Below, one piece after another: positions 46,292-55,635 of a DNA stretch of 64,000 bases (within the stretch, counting starts at the first letter, position 1; every line of letters starts with the position of its first letter). Both the position numbers and the translations under genes were made by a program. The stretch lies in NCBI RefSeq assembly GCF_965200405.1, contig NZ_OZ241356.1, positions 372,001 to 436,000 of the forward strand. The letters run 5' to 3'. The DNA comes from Glacieibacterium sp965200405. GTDB taxonomy: Bacteria > Pseudomonadota > Alphaproteobacteria > Sphingomonadales > Sphingomonadaceae. The notes under the pieces were generated by a model, which saw nothing but the letters and a program-made list of their open reading frames with translations, was not told the DNA's origin and searched no databases.

Positions 46292-46681
46292 TCAGCGCTC
46301 GTCCCCGCCCTGCGGCAGCGGCGCGTCGCGCATCATCGTCTCGAGTTCCGCCAGCCGGGGATGATCGGACGCGGTCTGCATCAGCGCCGCTTCCAGCTCG
46401 CGGTACGCCGTCAGGACCAGCCGGCCATAGTCCGTGACCACCGCGCCGCCGCCGCGCCCGCCCGGCGTCGCCTCGACCAGCTTCCCGGCGAAGCACCGGT
46501 TCATGCCGTCGACCTGCAGCCAAGTATAGCGATAGCTCATCCCCAGCGCCCGGCCGGCGGCGGAGATCGAGCCATGCACCGCGATGGCATCGAGCAGGTC
46601 GGCCTTGCCTGGGCCCATGGCGCGCTCGGAGCCGCAGAACAGCTGCGGCTTCAGCTTGAGGGCACCGACCCGGGGAACCAT
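46292..46681 (-). CDS. ModE-like winged-helix regulator lacking molybdate domain
   Basis: 129 residues. The core matches the ModE N-terminal LysR-type winged helix: GPGKADLLDAIAVHGSISAAGRALGMSYRYTWLQVDGMN, then GGRGGGAVVTDYGRLVLTAYRELE. In full-length ModE, two C-terminal TOBE domains bind molybdate; here the protein ends after the helix-turn-helix domain. The ATG follows the molbindin gene without any gap, so the missing sensor domain is encoded by the adjacent gene. Probably regulates molybdenum uptake or the cofactor genes; the molybdate ABC transporter is not in this window. Confidence 0.85.
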   Translation of the reverse strand: MVPRVGALKLKPQLFCGSERAMGPGKADLLDAIAVHGSISAAGRALGMSYRYTWLQVDGMNRCFAGKLVEATPGGRGGGAVVTDYGRLVLTAYRELEAALMQTASDHPRLAELETMMRDAPLPQGGDER

Positions 46682-46888
46682 CTACTTGCCGATTAGGACG
46701 TCGCTGGCCTTGACGATCACGGTCACGTCGTCGCCTTCCGCGAGGCCGAGGTCGGCGACAGCTTCCTCGGTGATGCTCGAGGTGACGATGTTGCCACCGC
46801 CGATGTCGATCTTGATGGTGGCGTTGACCGCACCGGGCGTCACCGAGACGATTCTTCCCTTGATCTGGTTGCGCGCGCTGATCTTCAT
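46682..46888 (-). CDS. mop: Molbindin (single TOBE/Mop domain)
   Basis: 68 residues from ATG 46888, preceded by a near-perfect AAGGAG. The whole protein is one Mop domain: ISARNQIKGRIVSVTPGAVNATIKIDIGGG, ITEEAVADLGLAEGDDVTVIVKASDVLIG. Molbindins assemble as hexamers that store or sense molybdate. The length matches stand-alone Mop proteins. The gene touches the downstream ModE-like gene with no gap, implying coupled translation and a shared molybdate-sensing function. Confidence 0.93.
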   Translation of the reverse strand: MKISARNQIKGRIVSVTPGAVNATIKIDIGGGNIVTSSITEEAVADLGLAEGDDVTVIVKASDVLIGK

Positions 46889-47060
46889 ACCGATCTCCTT
46901 CGCCGCGCCTATACCATCACTTCCGGCCCTGGAGGAGCGTTGCTGCCGCAGTCTCGGCGCAGCCTCTCCGTAGCCTGGCACGCGCGACCGTCCCAGCGCC
47001 CGATCCTGAATACGAGACCCCTGCCCTTCGAACAGACCCCTTTCAATGAACCGGCTTCGC

Positions 47061-47078
47061 TGTATACGGCCAAATACA
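47061..47078. promoter_or_regulatory. TGTAT...ATACA inverted repeat upstream of a TBDR gene
   Basis: TGTAT and ATACA arms separated by 8 bases (the first arm is part of TGTATAC) lie about 35 bp before the TBDR ATG. This is a looser version of the GTATAC operators seen at 626-640 and 60250-60261. Confidence 0.3.
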
Positions 47079-47112
47079 TTGACTGTCGGATGCACGAACC
47101 AAGGGGTTACAG

Positions 47113-49512
47113 ATGCACGATTTTCGGAGATCGGCCGCTCTTGCGCTGGTCCTGGTGGGCTGTCCGGTCTCGTCGCAGGCACAGGCGGTGCCCGGCGATG
47201 CCGCGCCTACGGCAGCTGCCGGCGACGAAGCACGGCTTCCCGATATCACCGTGACCGCTCGCCGCCGCGCCGAAGACGCGCAAGCCATACCCGGCTCGCT
47301 GTCGGTGGTTGGCGGCGACCTTCTCGACCGCTCCTACACGGTCAACACGCAGCAACTGTCGCAACTCGTGCCGGTGCTCAACTACAGCTCGGCAAATCCG
47401 CGCAACACGGCGTTCACGATCCGTGGCTTGGGCAGCAGCGTCGTCGCGGTGAGCCAGGCCAACGACGGACTGGAGCCCGGCGTCGGCTTCTATGTCGATC
47501 AGGTCTATCACGCCCGGCCTGCCACGGCGGCGTTCGATTTCAGCGACATCGACCAGATCGAGGTGCTGCGCGGACCGCAGGGCACGCTGTTCGGCAAGAA
47601 CAGCACGGCGGGTGCGATCAACATCACGACGCGGGCGCCGACCTTCACCCCCGAACTGACCGAGGAGCTCTCCGTCGGCAGCTTCAACTTCGTCCAGGCC
47701 AAGGCAGCGGCCTCGGGTGCGCTGATCGGCGACACGGTCGCCTACCGCGTGTCGGGGGTCGTCACCCGCCGCGATGGCGTCATCGACAATGTCAGGACCG
47801 GGCAGGATCACAACCAGATCGGCAACCAGGCGGTGCGTGCCCAACTGCTGTTCAAGCCTTCGGAGGCGTTCCAGTTAAAGCTCAGCGGCGACTTCACCAA
47901 CTTCGAGAGCAATTGCTGCACCCAGGTCTATTACCGCGTCGCGACGCGCGACGTGCCACGGACCGCGACCCGCCAGTTCGCCGGACCGACCGGCCTTGCC
48001 GCGCAGTTCGGCTATACGCCGCCCAGCACCAACCCCTATGACCGCGTCACCGATATCGATGCGCCACTCGGCGTCGACACCAACGAAGGCGGCGTCTCGG
48101 CGATTGCCGACTGGAACCTGGGCGGCGCGACGCTGACCTCGGTCAGTGCCTGGCGCTTCTGGAACTGGGATGCAGCCAACGACCGCGACTATACCGGCAT
48201 CCCGATCCAGATCGAGCAGCACATCCCGTCGCGGCAGGACCAGTACAGCCAGGAGCTTCGCCTCGGCTCCAACGGCAATGGCGCCTTCAGCTATGTCGGC
48301 GGATTGTATTTCTTCCGCCAGCGCGTCGTCGGCCGTCCGATCTCGATCTATGGCCCGGCCGCCGCGCGCTACCTGATCGGCACTACGACCGGCGCGAACG
48401 CCACGCCGGTTCCCGCCAACCTGCTCGACGGCTATGGCACCGACGGTCGCACCGACTTCCAGTCGAACAGCTATGCGGCGTTCGGGGAGGTCAACTGGCG
48501 CCCGGTCGACCGGATCACGCTGACCGGCGGCCTGCGCTATACCTATGAGCACAAGACCGGCACCTACGACACGTTCGTCTTCGGCGGCCCGTCGACGACC
48601 AACCCCGCGCTGATCAACGCCCAACTGTCGATCCTCCGCGGCCAGAATTACGCCGCCAAGGTCAACGACGGCGCGCTCACCGGCCGGGCCAATATCGCCT
48701 GGGCTGCGACCGATAATATTCTTGCCTATGCCAGCTTCGCGCGCGGCGAAAAGTCGGGCGGCATCAATATGTCGGGCCTGCCGCTCAACGACCAGAACCT
48801 GCCGGCGATCGGCACCGCCGTGGTCCGCCCGGAGCGCAACACCGCCTATGAAGTCGGCTTGAAGACGCGGCTGTTCGACGACCGCCTGACGCTGAATGTC
48901 GATGCCTTCTACACCCGCGTCACCGACTTCCAGACCAATGTCAGCGATACCCGCGCGGCGGCCGCGCTGCGCACCTATCTCGCCAACATCCCCCGCGTCA
49001 CGGTCCGGGGCGTCGAGGCCGACACCAATGCCGCGGTGACGCGCGAGCTGACGCTACGCGCCGCGCTGGCTTATGCGGACGGCAAGTACGACCGCTATCC
49101 TGCCGGGCCTTGCCCGATCGAGGCGATCGGCAACACCGCGGCGGCCTGTGACCTCAGCGGCGTCGGCCTGCCGGGGCTGCCGAAATGGTCATCGACGGTC
49201 GGCGGCGACTATCTCGTTCCGGTCGATCGACTGCACGGCAGCCTGTTCGCTCATGCCGACGCCAACTACCGCAGCAAGCAGTTCGGCGACCCCACCGGCT
49301 CGCGCTTCACGACGATTGGCGGCTACACCATCGTCAACGGCAGCATCGGCTATCGCAGCAGCGGCGGCATCGAGGTGGCGGTGTTCGCGCGCAACCTGTT
49401 CGACAAGAACTACATCCAGAACGTCACGATCCAGGCGGGCAATTCGGGCCTGATCCTCGCCACGCCGAGTGACCCGCGCACCATTGGGGTTACCTTGCGG
49501 GCGCGGCTATAA
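47113..49512 (+). CDS. TonB-dependent outer-membrane receptor
   Basis: 799 residues; AAGGGG about 7 bases upstream of the ATG. A signal peptide ends at SSQAQA, then DITVTARRRAEDAQAIPGSLSVVG (TonB box and plug start), VGFYVDQVYHARPATAAFDFSDIDQIEVLRGPQGTLFGKNSTAGAINI (plug core), and a barrel ending IGVTLRARL. This clade (FecA/CirA-like with a GPQGTLFGKN/RN plug) is very common in sphingomonads and covers iron complexes as well as aromatic or terpenoid substrates. The terminal residue is Leu rather than Phe. No transport or enzyme partner is adjacent except the molybdenum genes on the opposite strand. Confidence 0.93.
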   Translation: MHDFRRSAALALVLVGCPVSSQAQAVPGDAAPTAAAGDEARLPDITVTARRRAEDAQAIPGSLSVVGGDLLDRSYTVNTQQLSQLVPVLNYSSANPRNTAFTIRGLGSSVVAVSQANDGLEPGVGFYVDQVYHARPATAAFDFSDIDQIEVLRGPQGTLFGKNSTAGAINITTRAPTFTPELTEELSVGSFNFVQAKAAASGALIGDTVAYRVSGVVTRRDGVIDNVRTGQDHNQIGNQAVRAQLLFKPSEAFQLKLSGDFTNFESNCCTQVYYRVATRDVPRTATRQFAGPTGLAAQFGYTPPSTNPYDRVTDIDAPLGVDTNEGGVSAIADWNLGGATLTSVSAWRFWNWDAANDRDYTGIPIQIEQHIPSRQDQYSQELRLGSNGNGAFSYVGGLYFFRQRVVGRPISIYGPAAARYLIGTTTGANATPVPANLLDGYGTDGRTDFQSNSYAAFGEVNWRPVDRITLTGGLRYTYEHKTGTYDTFVFGGPSTTNPALINAQLSILRGQNYAAKVNDGALTGRANIAWAATDNILAYASFARGEKSGGINMSGLPLNDQNLPAIGTAVVRPERNTAYEVGLKTRLFDDRLTLNVDAFYTRVTDFQTNVSDTRAAAALRTYLANIPRVTVRGVEADTNAAVTRELTLRAALAYADGKYDRYPAGPCPIEAIGNTAAACDLSGVGLPGLPKWSSTVGGDYLVPVDRLHGSLFAHADANYRSKQFGDPTGSRFTTIGGYTIVNGSIGYRSSGGIEVAVFARNLFDKNYIQNVTIQAGNSGLILATPSDPRTIGVTLRARL

Positions 49513-49613
49513 GCCGGGGAGCGGTTGGCCACGCCACGTCGGACCACTCTCTTGCGGCGACCGGCCCTCGCCGACATTGCACGATGCCGCCAACGTCGCT
49601 TATCTCCGCGGCG

Positions 49614-50324
49614 ATGACCGAAATCCGCAATATCGTCGTACTGACCGGGGCGGGTGTATCCGCAGAGTCGGGCGTGCCGACCTTCCGCGCTGCCGACGGG
49701 CTTTGGGAGGGACACCGGGTCGAGGATGTGGCGACGCCGCAGGCGTTCAGGCGGGATCCGGCGCTGGTCCAGCAATTCTACGACGCCCGACGGGCATTCC
49801 TGGCGAAGGTCGAGCCGAATGCAGCGCATCTGGCACTGGCGCGGCTCGATGCCGCCTGGCCGGGCGAGTTCCTGCTGGTGACGCAGAACGTCGACGACCT
49901 CCACGAGCGCGCCGGCTCGCAGCGATTGCTGCACATGCACGGCGAGTTGAAGAGGGCGCTGTGCACCGGCTGCGGGGCGGCACCGGCGTGGCTCGATGCG
50001 CTCGAGGACGGACCGCCGTGCCCGAATTGCCAAGCAGCGGCGTTACGGCCCGACATCGTGTGGTTCGGCGAAATGCCCTATCACATGGCCGAGATCGAGG
50101 AAGCGCTGGCGGCGTGCGACTTGTTCGTTTCGATCGGCACATCGGGCGCGGTCTATCCCGCCGCCGGCTTCGTCGATGTCGCGCGGCGGGCGGGGGCAGC
50201 GACTCTGGAACTGAACCTCGACCCGTCGGCCGGCACGTCGATGTTCGACACGGCGCGTCACGGCCCCGCAGGGATACTGGTGCCGGCCTGGGTCGATGGC
50301 CTGCTCGCCTCGATCAAAGCTTGA
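49614..50324 (+). CDS. cobB: NAD-dependent protein deacylase (sirtuin)
   Basis: 236 residues from ATG 49614, where the usual sirtuin N-terminus begins; ATG 49584 is the longer option. NAD-binding VVLTGAGVSAESGVPTFR, QNVDDLHERAG, catalytic His in HMHGELKRA, and zinc ligands CTGC and CPNC. FYDARRAF supplies the Y-x-x-R motif of class III (SIRT5/CobB-like) sirtuins, which favours removal of succinyl or malonyl groups as well as acetyl. Cytosolic. The 100 bp separating it from the TBDR have no clear terminator. Confidence 0.95.
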   Translation: MTEIRNIVVLTGAGVSAESGVPTFRAADGLWEGHRVEDVATPQAFRRDPALVQQFYDARRAFLAKVEPNAAHLALARLDAAWPGEFLLVTQNVDDLHERAGSQRLLHMHGELKRALCTGCGAAPAWLDALEDGPPCPNCQAAALRPDIVWFGEMPYHMAEIEEALAACDLFVSIGTSGAVYPAAGFVDVARRAGAATLELNLDPSAGTSMFDTARHGPAGILVPAWVDGLLASIKA

Positions 50325-50407
50325 CATTCTGAACCGAATGGGTTAGTAGCAGGATCGCGGTTCGATTGGACGGTTCATAAGTGGGAGCCAGGAGAAGCTC
50401 TCACACG

Positions 50408-50425
50408 TGTAACCTTTGTAACCTT
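50408..50425. repeat. Tandem 9-bp direct repeat TGTAACCTT x2
   Basis: Two exact copies of TGTAACCTT lie end to end in the gap between the sirtuin and metallopeptidase genes, followed by CC-AGG-TTTTT. A 5-bp stem AACCT/AGGTT with a T-run (50420-50435) could give a weak plus-strand terminator. Confidence 0.5.
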
Positions 50426-50445
50426 CCAGGTTTTTCGTCGGTCTT

Positions 50446-50853
50446 CTAGCGCTGGTCGGCAGCGGCCTCGATGCGCTCCATGTCGTCGTCGCTGAGGCCG
50501 AAGTGGTGACCGACTTCGTGGACGAGGACATGGGTGACGAGATGTTCGAGGCTGTCGCCGCTCTCGGCCCATTCCTCGAGCAGCGGGCGGCGGTACAGGA
50601 AGATGATGTCGGGCAACGCGCCGCTGGGCTCGTCGCCCTTCATGCCGACGTGGCGTCCCTGGTAAAGGCCGAGGATGTCGAACGGCGATTCGAGCTCCAT
50701 CTCGGCGATGACGTCATCGTCGGGGAAGTCCTCGATCCGCAGCAGGACGCTGCCGAGGTGATCGCGGAACAGCGGCGGCAGTTGCTCGACGGCAGCCTGT
50801 GCCAGCCGCTCGATGTCGGCGATCGTCGGCGGCAGGGTTTGACGGAGGCTCAT
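50446..50853 (-). CDS. Small zincin-like metallopeptidase family protein
   Basis: 135 residues from ATG 50853. Zinc motif HEVGHHFG near residue 115 (H-E-x-x-H with a downstream Asp/Glu cluster SDDDMERIE), preceded by LVTHVLV; IIFLYRRPLLEEWAE is typical of the DUF1025/MMP-like family of small bacterial zincins. The frame continues upstream to 51156, antisense to the pterin dehydratase gene, which I regard as noise. Physiological substrates of the family are unknown. Divergent from phhB with about 50 bp between starts. Confidence 0.85.
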   Translation of the reverse strand: MSLRQTLPPTIADIERLAQAAVEQLPPLFRDHLGSVLLRIEDFPDDDVIAEMELESPFDILGLYQGRHVGMKGDEPSGALPDIIFLYRRPLLEEWAESGDSLEHLVTHVLVHEVGHHFGLSDDDMERIEAAADQR

Positions 50854-50902
50854 GGGCTGGCGGATAGGCGGTTCCACACTGACTGACCAGACGGAGATAC
50901 AG

Positions 50903-51186
50903 ATGCCGACCACCTCGACGCCTCGCCTGACCGACGCCGAGATCGCCACCGCGCTCGCCGCCCTGCCCGGCTGGACCCACGTCGGCGACGGCATCGAGCG
51001 CAGCTTCCGCTTCGCCGACTTCGTCGAGGCATTCGGCTTCATGACCCGCGCTGCCTTGCTAGCCGAGAAGGCCGACCACCATCCGGAGTGGTCGAACGTC
51101 TGGAACAAGGTCGAGGTGCGGCTGACAACCCATGACGCTGGCGGGATCACCGCCAAGGACGTCGCACTGGCGACGGCGATGAGTGC

Positions 51187-51190
<4 letters not shown>
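50903..51190 (+). CDS. phhB: 4a-hydroxytetrahydrobiopterin dehydratase (PCD)
   Basis: 95 residues from ATG 50903 (GGAG upstream). The family core is LPGWTHVGDGIERSFRFADFVEAFGFMTRAALLAEKADHHPEWSNVWNKVEVRLTTHDAGGIT, with the catalytic histidines in KADHHPEW. The enzyme regenerates tetrahydrobiopterin after aromatic amino-acid hydroxylation and can be involved in pterin metabolism generally; no phenylalanine hydroxylase is nearby. Its 3' end overlaps the convergent SDR stop by four bases. Confidence 0.95.
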
Positions 51191-51966
<776 letters not shown>

Positions 51967-52008
51967 CGTCCGTCTCCCAAGGTTTCAGCGTTTATGCCGA
52001 GGCGAATG

Positions 52009-52914
52009 TCAGGTGTCGACGGCTGCCGCAGTGACCCGCAGGCTGCGCGCCGCGATGGCCTCGCGATAGGCGAGGTAGATGGTCGTCGACAGGATGATGG
52101 TGCCGCCGATCAGCGTCCCGGCATCGGCATGCTCGCCGAACAACAGGATGCCAAAGGTGGTGATCAGCCCGAAACGGACGAAGTCGTACGGCATCACCGC
52201 GCTCGCCTCCGCCAGCGAGAAGGCCCGGCTCATCGCCAGCTGCCCATTGGCCGCACACAGCCCGATACCGAGCAGCAGCGGCCAGACGGCCAGCGGCGGC
52301 CAGGTCCAGACGAAGGCCGCGACCACCAGCGACGGCGGCGTCATCAGGATGAACGACCAAGCCGCCACCGCCCGCGAGTCGTCCGAACCAACCAGCGCCC
52401 TGATCGCAATGTACGACGCGCCGGTCGCCACCGCCGAGATCACTGCCGCCGTCACCCCGGGCGTCAACGGCAAAGCGCCGGGCCGCAGCACGATCAGCAT
52501 GCCAACGAAGCCGAGGAGCAGTGCCCCGATCCGCCGGGCATGGATGCGCTCGCCGAGCAGCAGCACGGCGCCCACCGTGGCGAACAGCGGGGCCGTGTAG
52601 TTGATCGCCAGCGCAGTCGCGAGGGGCGCATTGGCCACCGCGTAGAAGGTGCCCAGCGTCGCGATGAACCCGGAGGTAGCGCGGCGCAGGTGGATCGGCA
52701 TCCGCGCCGACTTGAGCAGGCCCGGATTGGCGACCAGCATCGGCACCATCACCAACGTACCGATCAGGTTGCGAAAGAAGACGATCTCGAACGAATGCAC
52801 CGACGCGCTGGCCAGCCGGATCAGCGCCCACATCACCGCAAAGGAGACGCAGGCGACGATCATCCAGGCTGGCCCGCGCGCGCCCGGGCTCAGGCGATCG
52901 AAAAGGTGGTTCAA
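52009..52914 (-). CDS. EamA/DMT-family transporter
   Basis: 301 residues with about ten hydrophobic segments arranged as two EamA halves (LASASVHSFEIVFFRNLIGTLVMVP; LATALAINYTAPLFATVGAVLLLGERIHARRIGALLLGFVGMLIVLRPG, the typical GAxxLGExxxxxxxxGxxLxxxGV motif). DMT members usually export metabolites or amino acids. The gene starts seven bases after the HapK-like stop and is followed by the SDR gene, so a three-gene transcript is likely. Substrate unknown. Confidence 0.9.
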   Translation of the reverse strand: MNHLFDRLSPGARGPAWMIVACVSFAVMWALIRLASASVHSFEIVFFRNLIGTLVMVPMLVANPGLLKSARMPIHLRRATSGFIATLGTFYAVANAPLATALAINYTAPLFATVGAVLLLGERIHARRIGALLLGFVGMLIVLRPGALPLTPGVTAAVISAVATGASYIAIRALVGSDDSRAVAAWSFILMTPPSLVVAAFVWTWPPLAVWPLLLGIGLCAANGQLAMSRAFSLAEASAVMPYDFVRFGLITTFGILLFGEHADAGTLIGGTIILSTTIYLAYREAIAARSLRVTAAAVDT

Positions 52915-52921
52915 CGGCTCA

Positions 52922-53236
52922 TCAGATGTTGAGCAGTTCGCGCGTCAGCATGAACACCGGCGCGTCGGCCCAGTCGCCGAACTCCTGCGCCACAGCCTGC
53001 CGCGCCTGGCTGGCGATGTCGGTGCCGAAGCCCTCCATGTCGGCGACGTCGATGACCTCGACATAGTCGTACGGCGCCTTGCCGTCGGAGCCGAGCATGC
53101 CGGTGACCCGGTAGACGGTGAAGTCGTCGACCGAGGGCAGCGAGCGGACCACTGGAACGTCGCGGGTCAGCGACCAATTTTCGTAATCGGCGGCGTCGAC
53201 GCCGGGCTTCAGGTTGAACAGCACGATGATGCGCAT
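52922..53236 (-). CDS. HapK-like (REDY) dimeric alpha/beta-barrel protein
   Basis: 104 residues from ATG 53236, with AAGGA about 7 bases upstream (an in-frame TTG 53242 exists). RIIVLFNLKPGVDAADYENWSLTRDVPVVRSLPSVDDFTVYRVTG resembles REDY-like HapK proteins, named from the prodigiosin-type pyrrole pathway of Hahella, though many homologues occur outside such pathways. It is a small, soluble, probably dimeric barrel without obvious catalytic residues. It precedes the DMT transporter by 7 bp. Confidence 0.75.
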   Translation of the reverse strand: MRIIVLFNLKPGVDAADYENWSLTRDVPVVRSLPSVDDFTVYRVTGMLGSDGKAPYDYVEVIDVADMEGFGTDIASQARQAVAQEFGDWADAPVFMLTRELLNI

Positions 53237-53421
53237 GGGCAAATCCTTCAGTTACGGTAAACGAACGAGACGGTAACCTTCGACTCCGGCATGAAGGTCC
53301 GAGGTTGGCGCTTGATCCCGCACCTCGGCATTTCACACAAGCCGGAGCGGTCTGGCTCTGTTAGGAGTTGGGCTATGCGAAGGCGACAGCTGGGTTTTTG
53401 GCGGGGTTCGGAGTGACGGCA

Positions 53422-53817
53422 ATGCGTGGATTGATCTTGGCGGTGGCGATCTTTGCGGCGGCTCCGGTGCTGGCGCAATCCTCGCTGAAGCCACCTGAAA
53501 GTACCGATGGCACCAAGCCGCGCGAGCGGTTCGTCATCGTCTATGGCAACGACCCCTGCCCCAAGGCGACGAGCAGCGACGAAGTCGTGGTCTGCGGACG
53601 GCGCCCGGACGAGGAGCGTTACCGCATCCCGCCCGCCATCCGTAACGCCCAGGGCAAGGTGGCGGCGACCAATGGCCGTCGCAGCCGCATCGTCGGCCTG
53701 GCGGCGGGCGGCGCGGGCGGCAGCATCGGCTCGTGCTCGCCGATCGGGGCGGGCGGCGGCACCGGCTGCAACCAGCAGATGCAGGACGACTACCGCGAGG
53801 AAAAGAACCCTCGCTAG
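53422..53817 (+). CDS. Small exported protein, sphingomonad type
   Basis: 131 residues from ATG 53422 (the frame is open to 53368). Signal peptide MRGLILAVAIFAAAPVLA; the mature part has RERFVIVYGNDPCPKATSSDEVVVCGRRPDEERYRIPPAIR, with a C-P motif and EVVVCGRRP that I associate with small secreted proteins common in sphingomonads, then a Gly-rich tail with CSPIG and CNQQM cysteines. Four cysteines in all, likely disulfide-bonded. Function unknown. Confidence 0.7.
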   Translation: MRGLILAVAIFAAAPVLAQSSLKPPESTDGTKPRERFVIVYGNDPCPKATSSDEVVVCGRRPDEERYRIPPAIRNAQGKVAATNGRRSRIVGLAAGGAGGSIGSCSPIGAGGGTGCNQQMQDDYREEKNPR

Positions 53818-53858
53818 TGCAGCGGGTCCAGTCGCTCGCTGTCACGGACTAAGCCGAT

Positions 53859-54338
53859 ATGCCGCCCATCCCGGAGATGACCCGGTACGGTGACTGGACG
53901 ATCGATATCGGCCACGTTGCGGACGATGCCGCGGTGGTGGCCTTGTGGACGGACTGCGGCCTGACGCGGCCCTGGAACGATCCGTTCGACGATCTGGCGC
54001 TGGCGCGAGCCGGGCCGCATTCGATCTTGCTCGTTGCCCGCATCGGTGGGGCGGTCGTCGGCTCGGCGCTGGTCGGTGGTGATGGCCACCGCGCCTGGGT
54101 CTACTATCTTGCCGTTGCTCCCGACCTGCAGCGCAGCGGGCTGGGCCGCGGGTTGATGGCGGCGGCCGAGCACTGGGCCCGGCAGCAGGGATTGCCCAAG
54201 CTCCAGCTGATGGTCCGCGACGGCAACGAAGCGGCCGCCGGCTTTTACGCCGCCCTCGGCTATGAGTTGCAACCGGTCCAGGTCTGGGGTCGACGGCTTG
54301 ACGGCGCTGCTGGAAGTTCACTCCGCAACACACCATAA
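53859..54338 (+). CDS. GNAT-family acetyltransferase (YpeA-like)
   Basis: 159 residues. Acetyl-CoA binding motif A: VYYLAVAPDLQRSGLGRGLMAAAEHWARQQGL, with the R/Q-x-x-G-x-G/A signature, then QLMVRDGNEAAAGFYAALGYELQPVQVWGRRLD. The arrangement matches the small YpeA-type GNAT group. Substrate unknown. It follows the small exported protein and runs opposite to the polyketide operon; about 190 bp without a gene separate it from the 3' end of the flavoprotein. Confidence 0.88.
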   Translation: MPPIPEMTRYGDWTIDIGHVADDAAVVALWTDCGLTRPWNDPFDDLALARAGPHSILLVARIGGAVVGSALVGGDGHRAWVYYLAVAPDLQRSGLGRGLMAAAEHWARQQGLPKLQLMVRDGNEAAAGFYAALGYELQPVQVWGRRLDGAAGSSLRNTP

Positions 54339-54531
54339 ACGTGATCTTCACTGTCGAACCGCTCGCATCGGCTGGATTTCGGCGCGCGGGTTAACAAGCT
54401 CGCCGGTCAATGCATGACGATGAGAAAGAACGGCTGGGTCAGTCTCGACACCTGATTGTCCCAGACAGTAATGTACCAGATCGGCACGAGTGTAGGAAAG
54501 ACGTTTCTCACCTCCTCCTGCCTGTCTGGCC

Positions 54532-55635
54532 TCAGGCAAGCCCCGCGCGGCGCAATGCTGGTTCGCTCACCCGCGTCCAGGCGGCGGCGCGGGCAAGCGC
54601 GGTGGGCACCAGCGCCACCCCACCGACAAGGACGGCCCGGCCCAGTCGCGAAGTGCCGAGCCGCTGGAGCATGGTTGCCCGGCCGATCTGCCGGGCGATG
54701 TCCCGGCGCAGGCGCGCATGATACTCCGCCGCATCGGCAGCCTGCAGCACCGCCTGCGTCGCGACACGCGCGCTGTGCAAGGCGATCTACATGCCGTCGC
54801 CGGAGAAGGACGGGATCACCCCGGCCTGGTCGCCGAGGCGGTAGGCGGCGCTGTCGCCGTGAAAGACATAGCCGTAAGGCACCCCCGAGATCGTCAGCGG
54901 GCGGTCGAGCATCGGCTCGGCATCGCCCAGGCGGGAGCGGAGGTGCGGCTCGCGCAACAGGTCGGCGAACAGCCCGGTCCAGCTCGCCCCGGCGCCATCG
55001 TAGCGCGCCCGCTCGACCAGCAGGCACAGGTTGGCGACGCCGCCCTCGACCAGTTGCAGCCCGGCGTACCCCCCGTCGAACAGCACCACCTCGATGTGCC
55101 CGGCGAGCGCCGCGCGGACGGCCGGCGAGACCCGGAAATATTGCTTGAAGCCGATCAGCCCGGAGATCGTCCCCGACGTGTCTCGCTTGACGCCGCGGAC
55201 GTCATGCTTGCCGCTGGCGAGCAGCAGGATGTCGGCATTGAGCGACCCGCCGCTGGTGTCGAGCCGGCCGCCGTCGATCGCGCGAACCGTTACGCCCCGC
55301 TCGACCCTGACCCCGGCGGCAGCCGCATGGCCAAGCAGCGCCTCGTCGAGGGCACGACGCGTCAGCCCCAGCGCCCGGAACGGCAGCCGCGTCGTCACCA
55401 TCCGCGTTCCAGAGACCAACCGCAGCCGGTCGATCGGCGCACCGCCCAGCCGTGTCACGTCGAACCCCAGCGCCGCCAGATGCGCCTGCGCCTCGACCGA
55501 CAGGAACTCGCCGCAGATCTTGTCATGCGCCCCGGTCGAGCGTTCGAGCACAACCGCGCGCCGTCCCGACTGTGCCAGCAAGGTCGCCGCCGCCGCGCCG
55601 GCCAGCCCGCCGCCGACGATCACGATCTCGCTCAC
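54532..55635 (-). pseudogene. FAD-dependent monooxygenase (UbiH/geranylgeranyl-reductase-like) with in-frame amber codon
   Basis: The start is GTG 55635 (GTGA overlap with the methyltransferase stop), then EIVIVGGGLAGAAAATLLAQSG (FAD Rossmann), DKICGEFLSVEA, and the second FAD motif RLGDQAGVIPSFSGDGM. The codon after GDGM is TAG (54787-54789), yet the same frame continues IALHSARVATQAVLQAADAAEYH to TGA/TAA near 54532. Relatives read GDGM-A-IALHSA here, so the frame is intact and one codon is replaced. A full-length product would be about 367 residues; as written, translation ends after 281. Alternatives are pseudogene, sequencing error or readthrough. Third gene of the polyketide operon, probably oxidising the PKS product. 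Confidence 0.85.
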
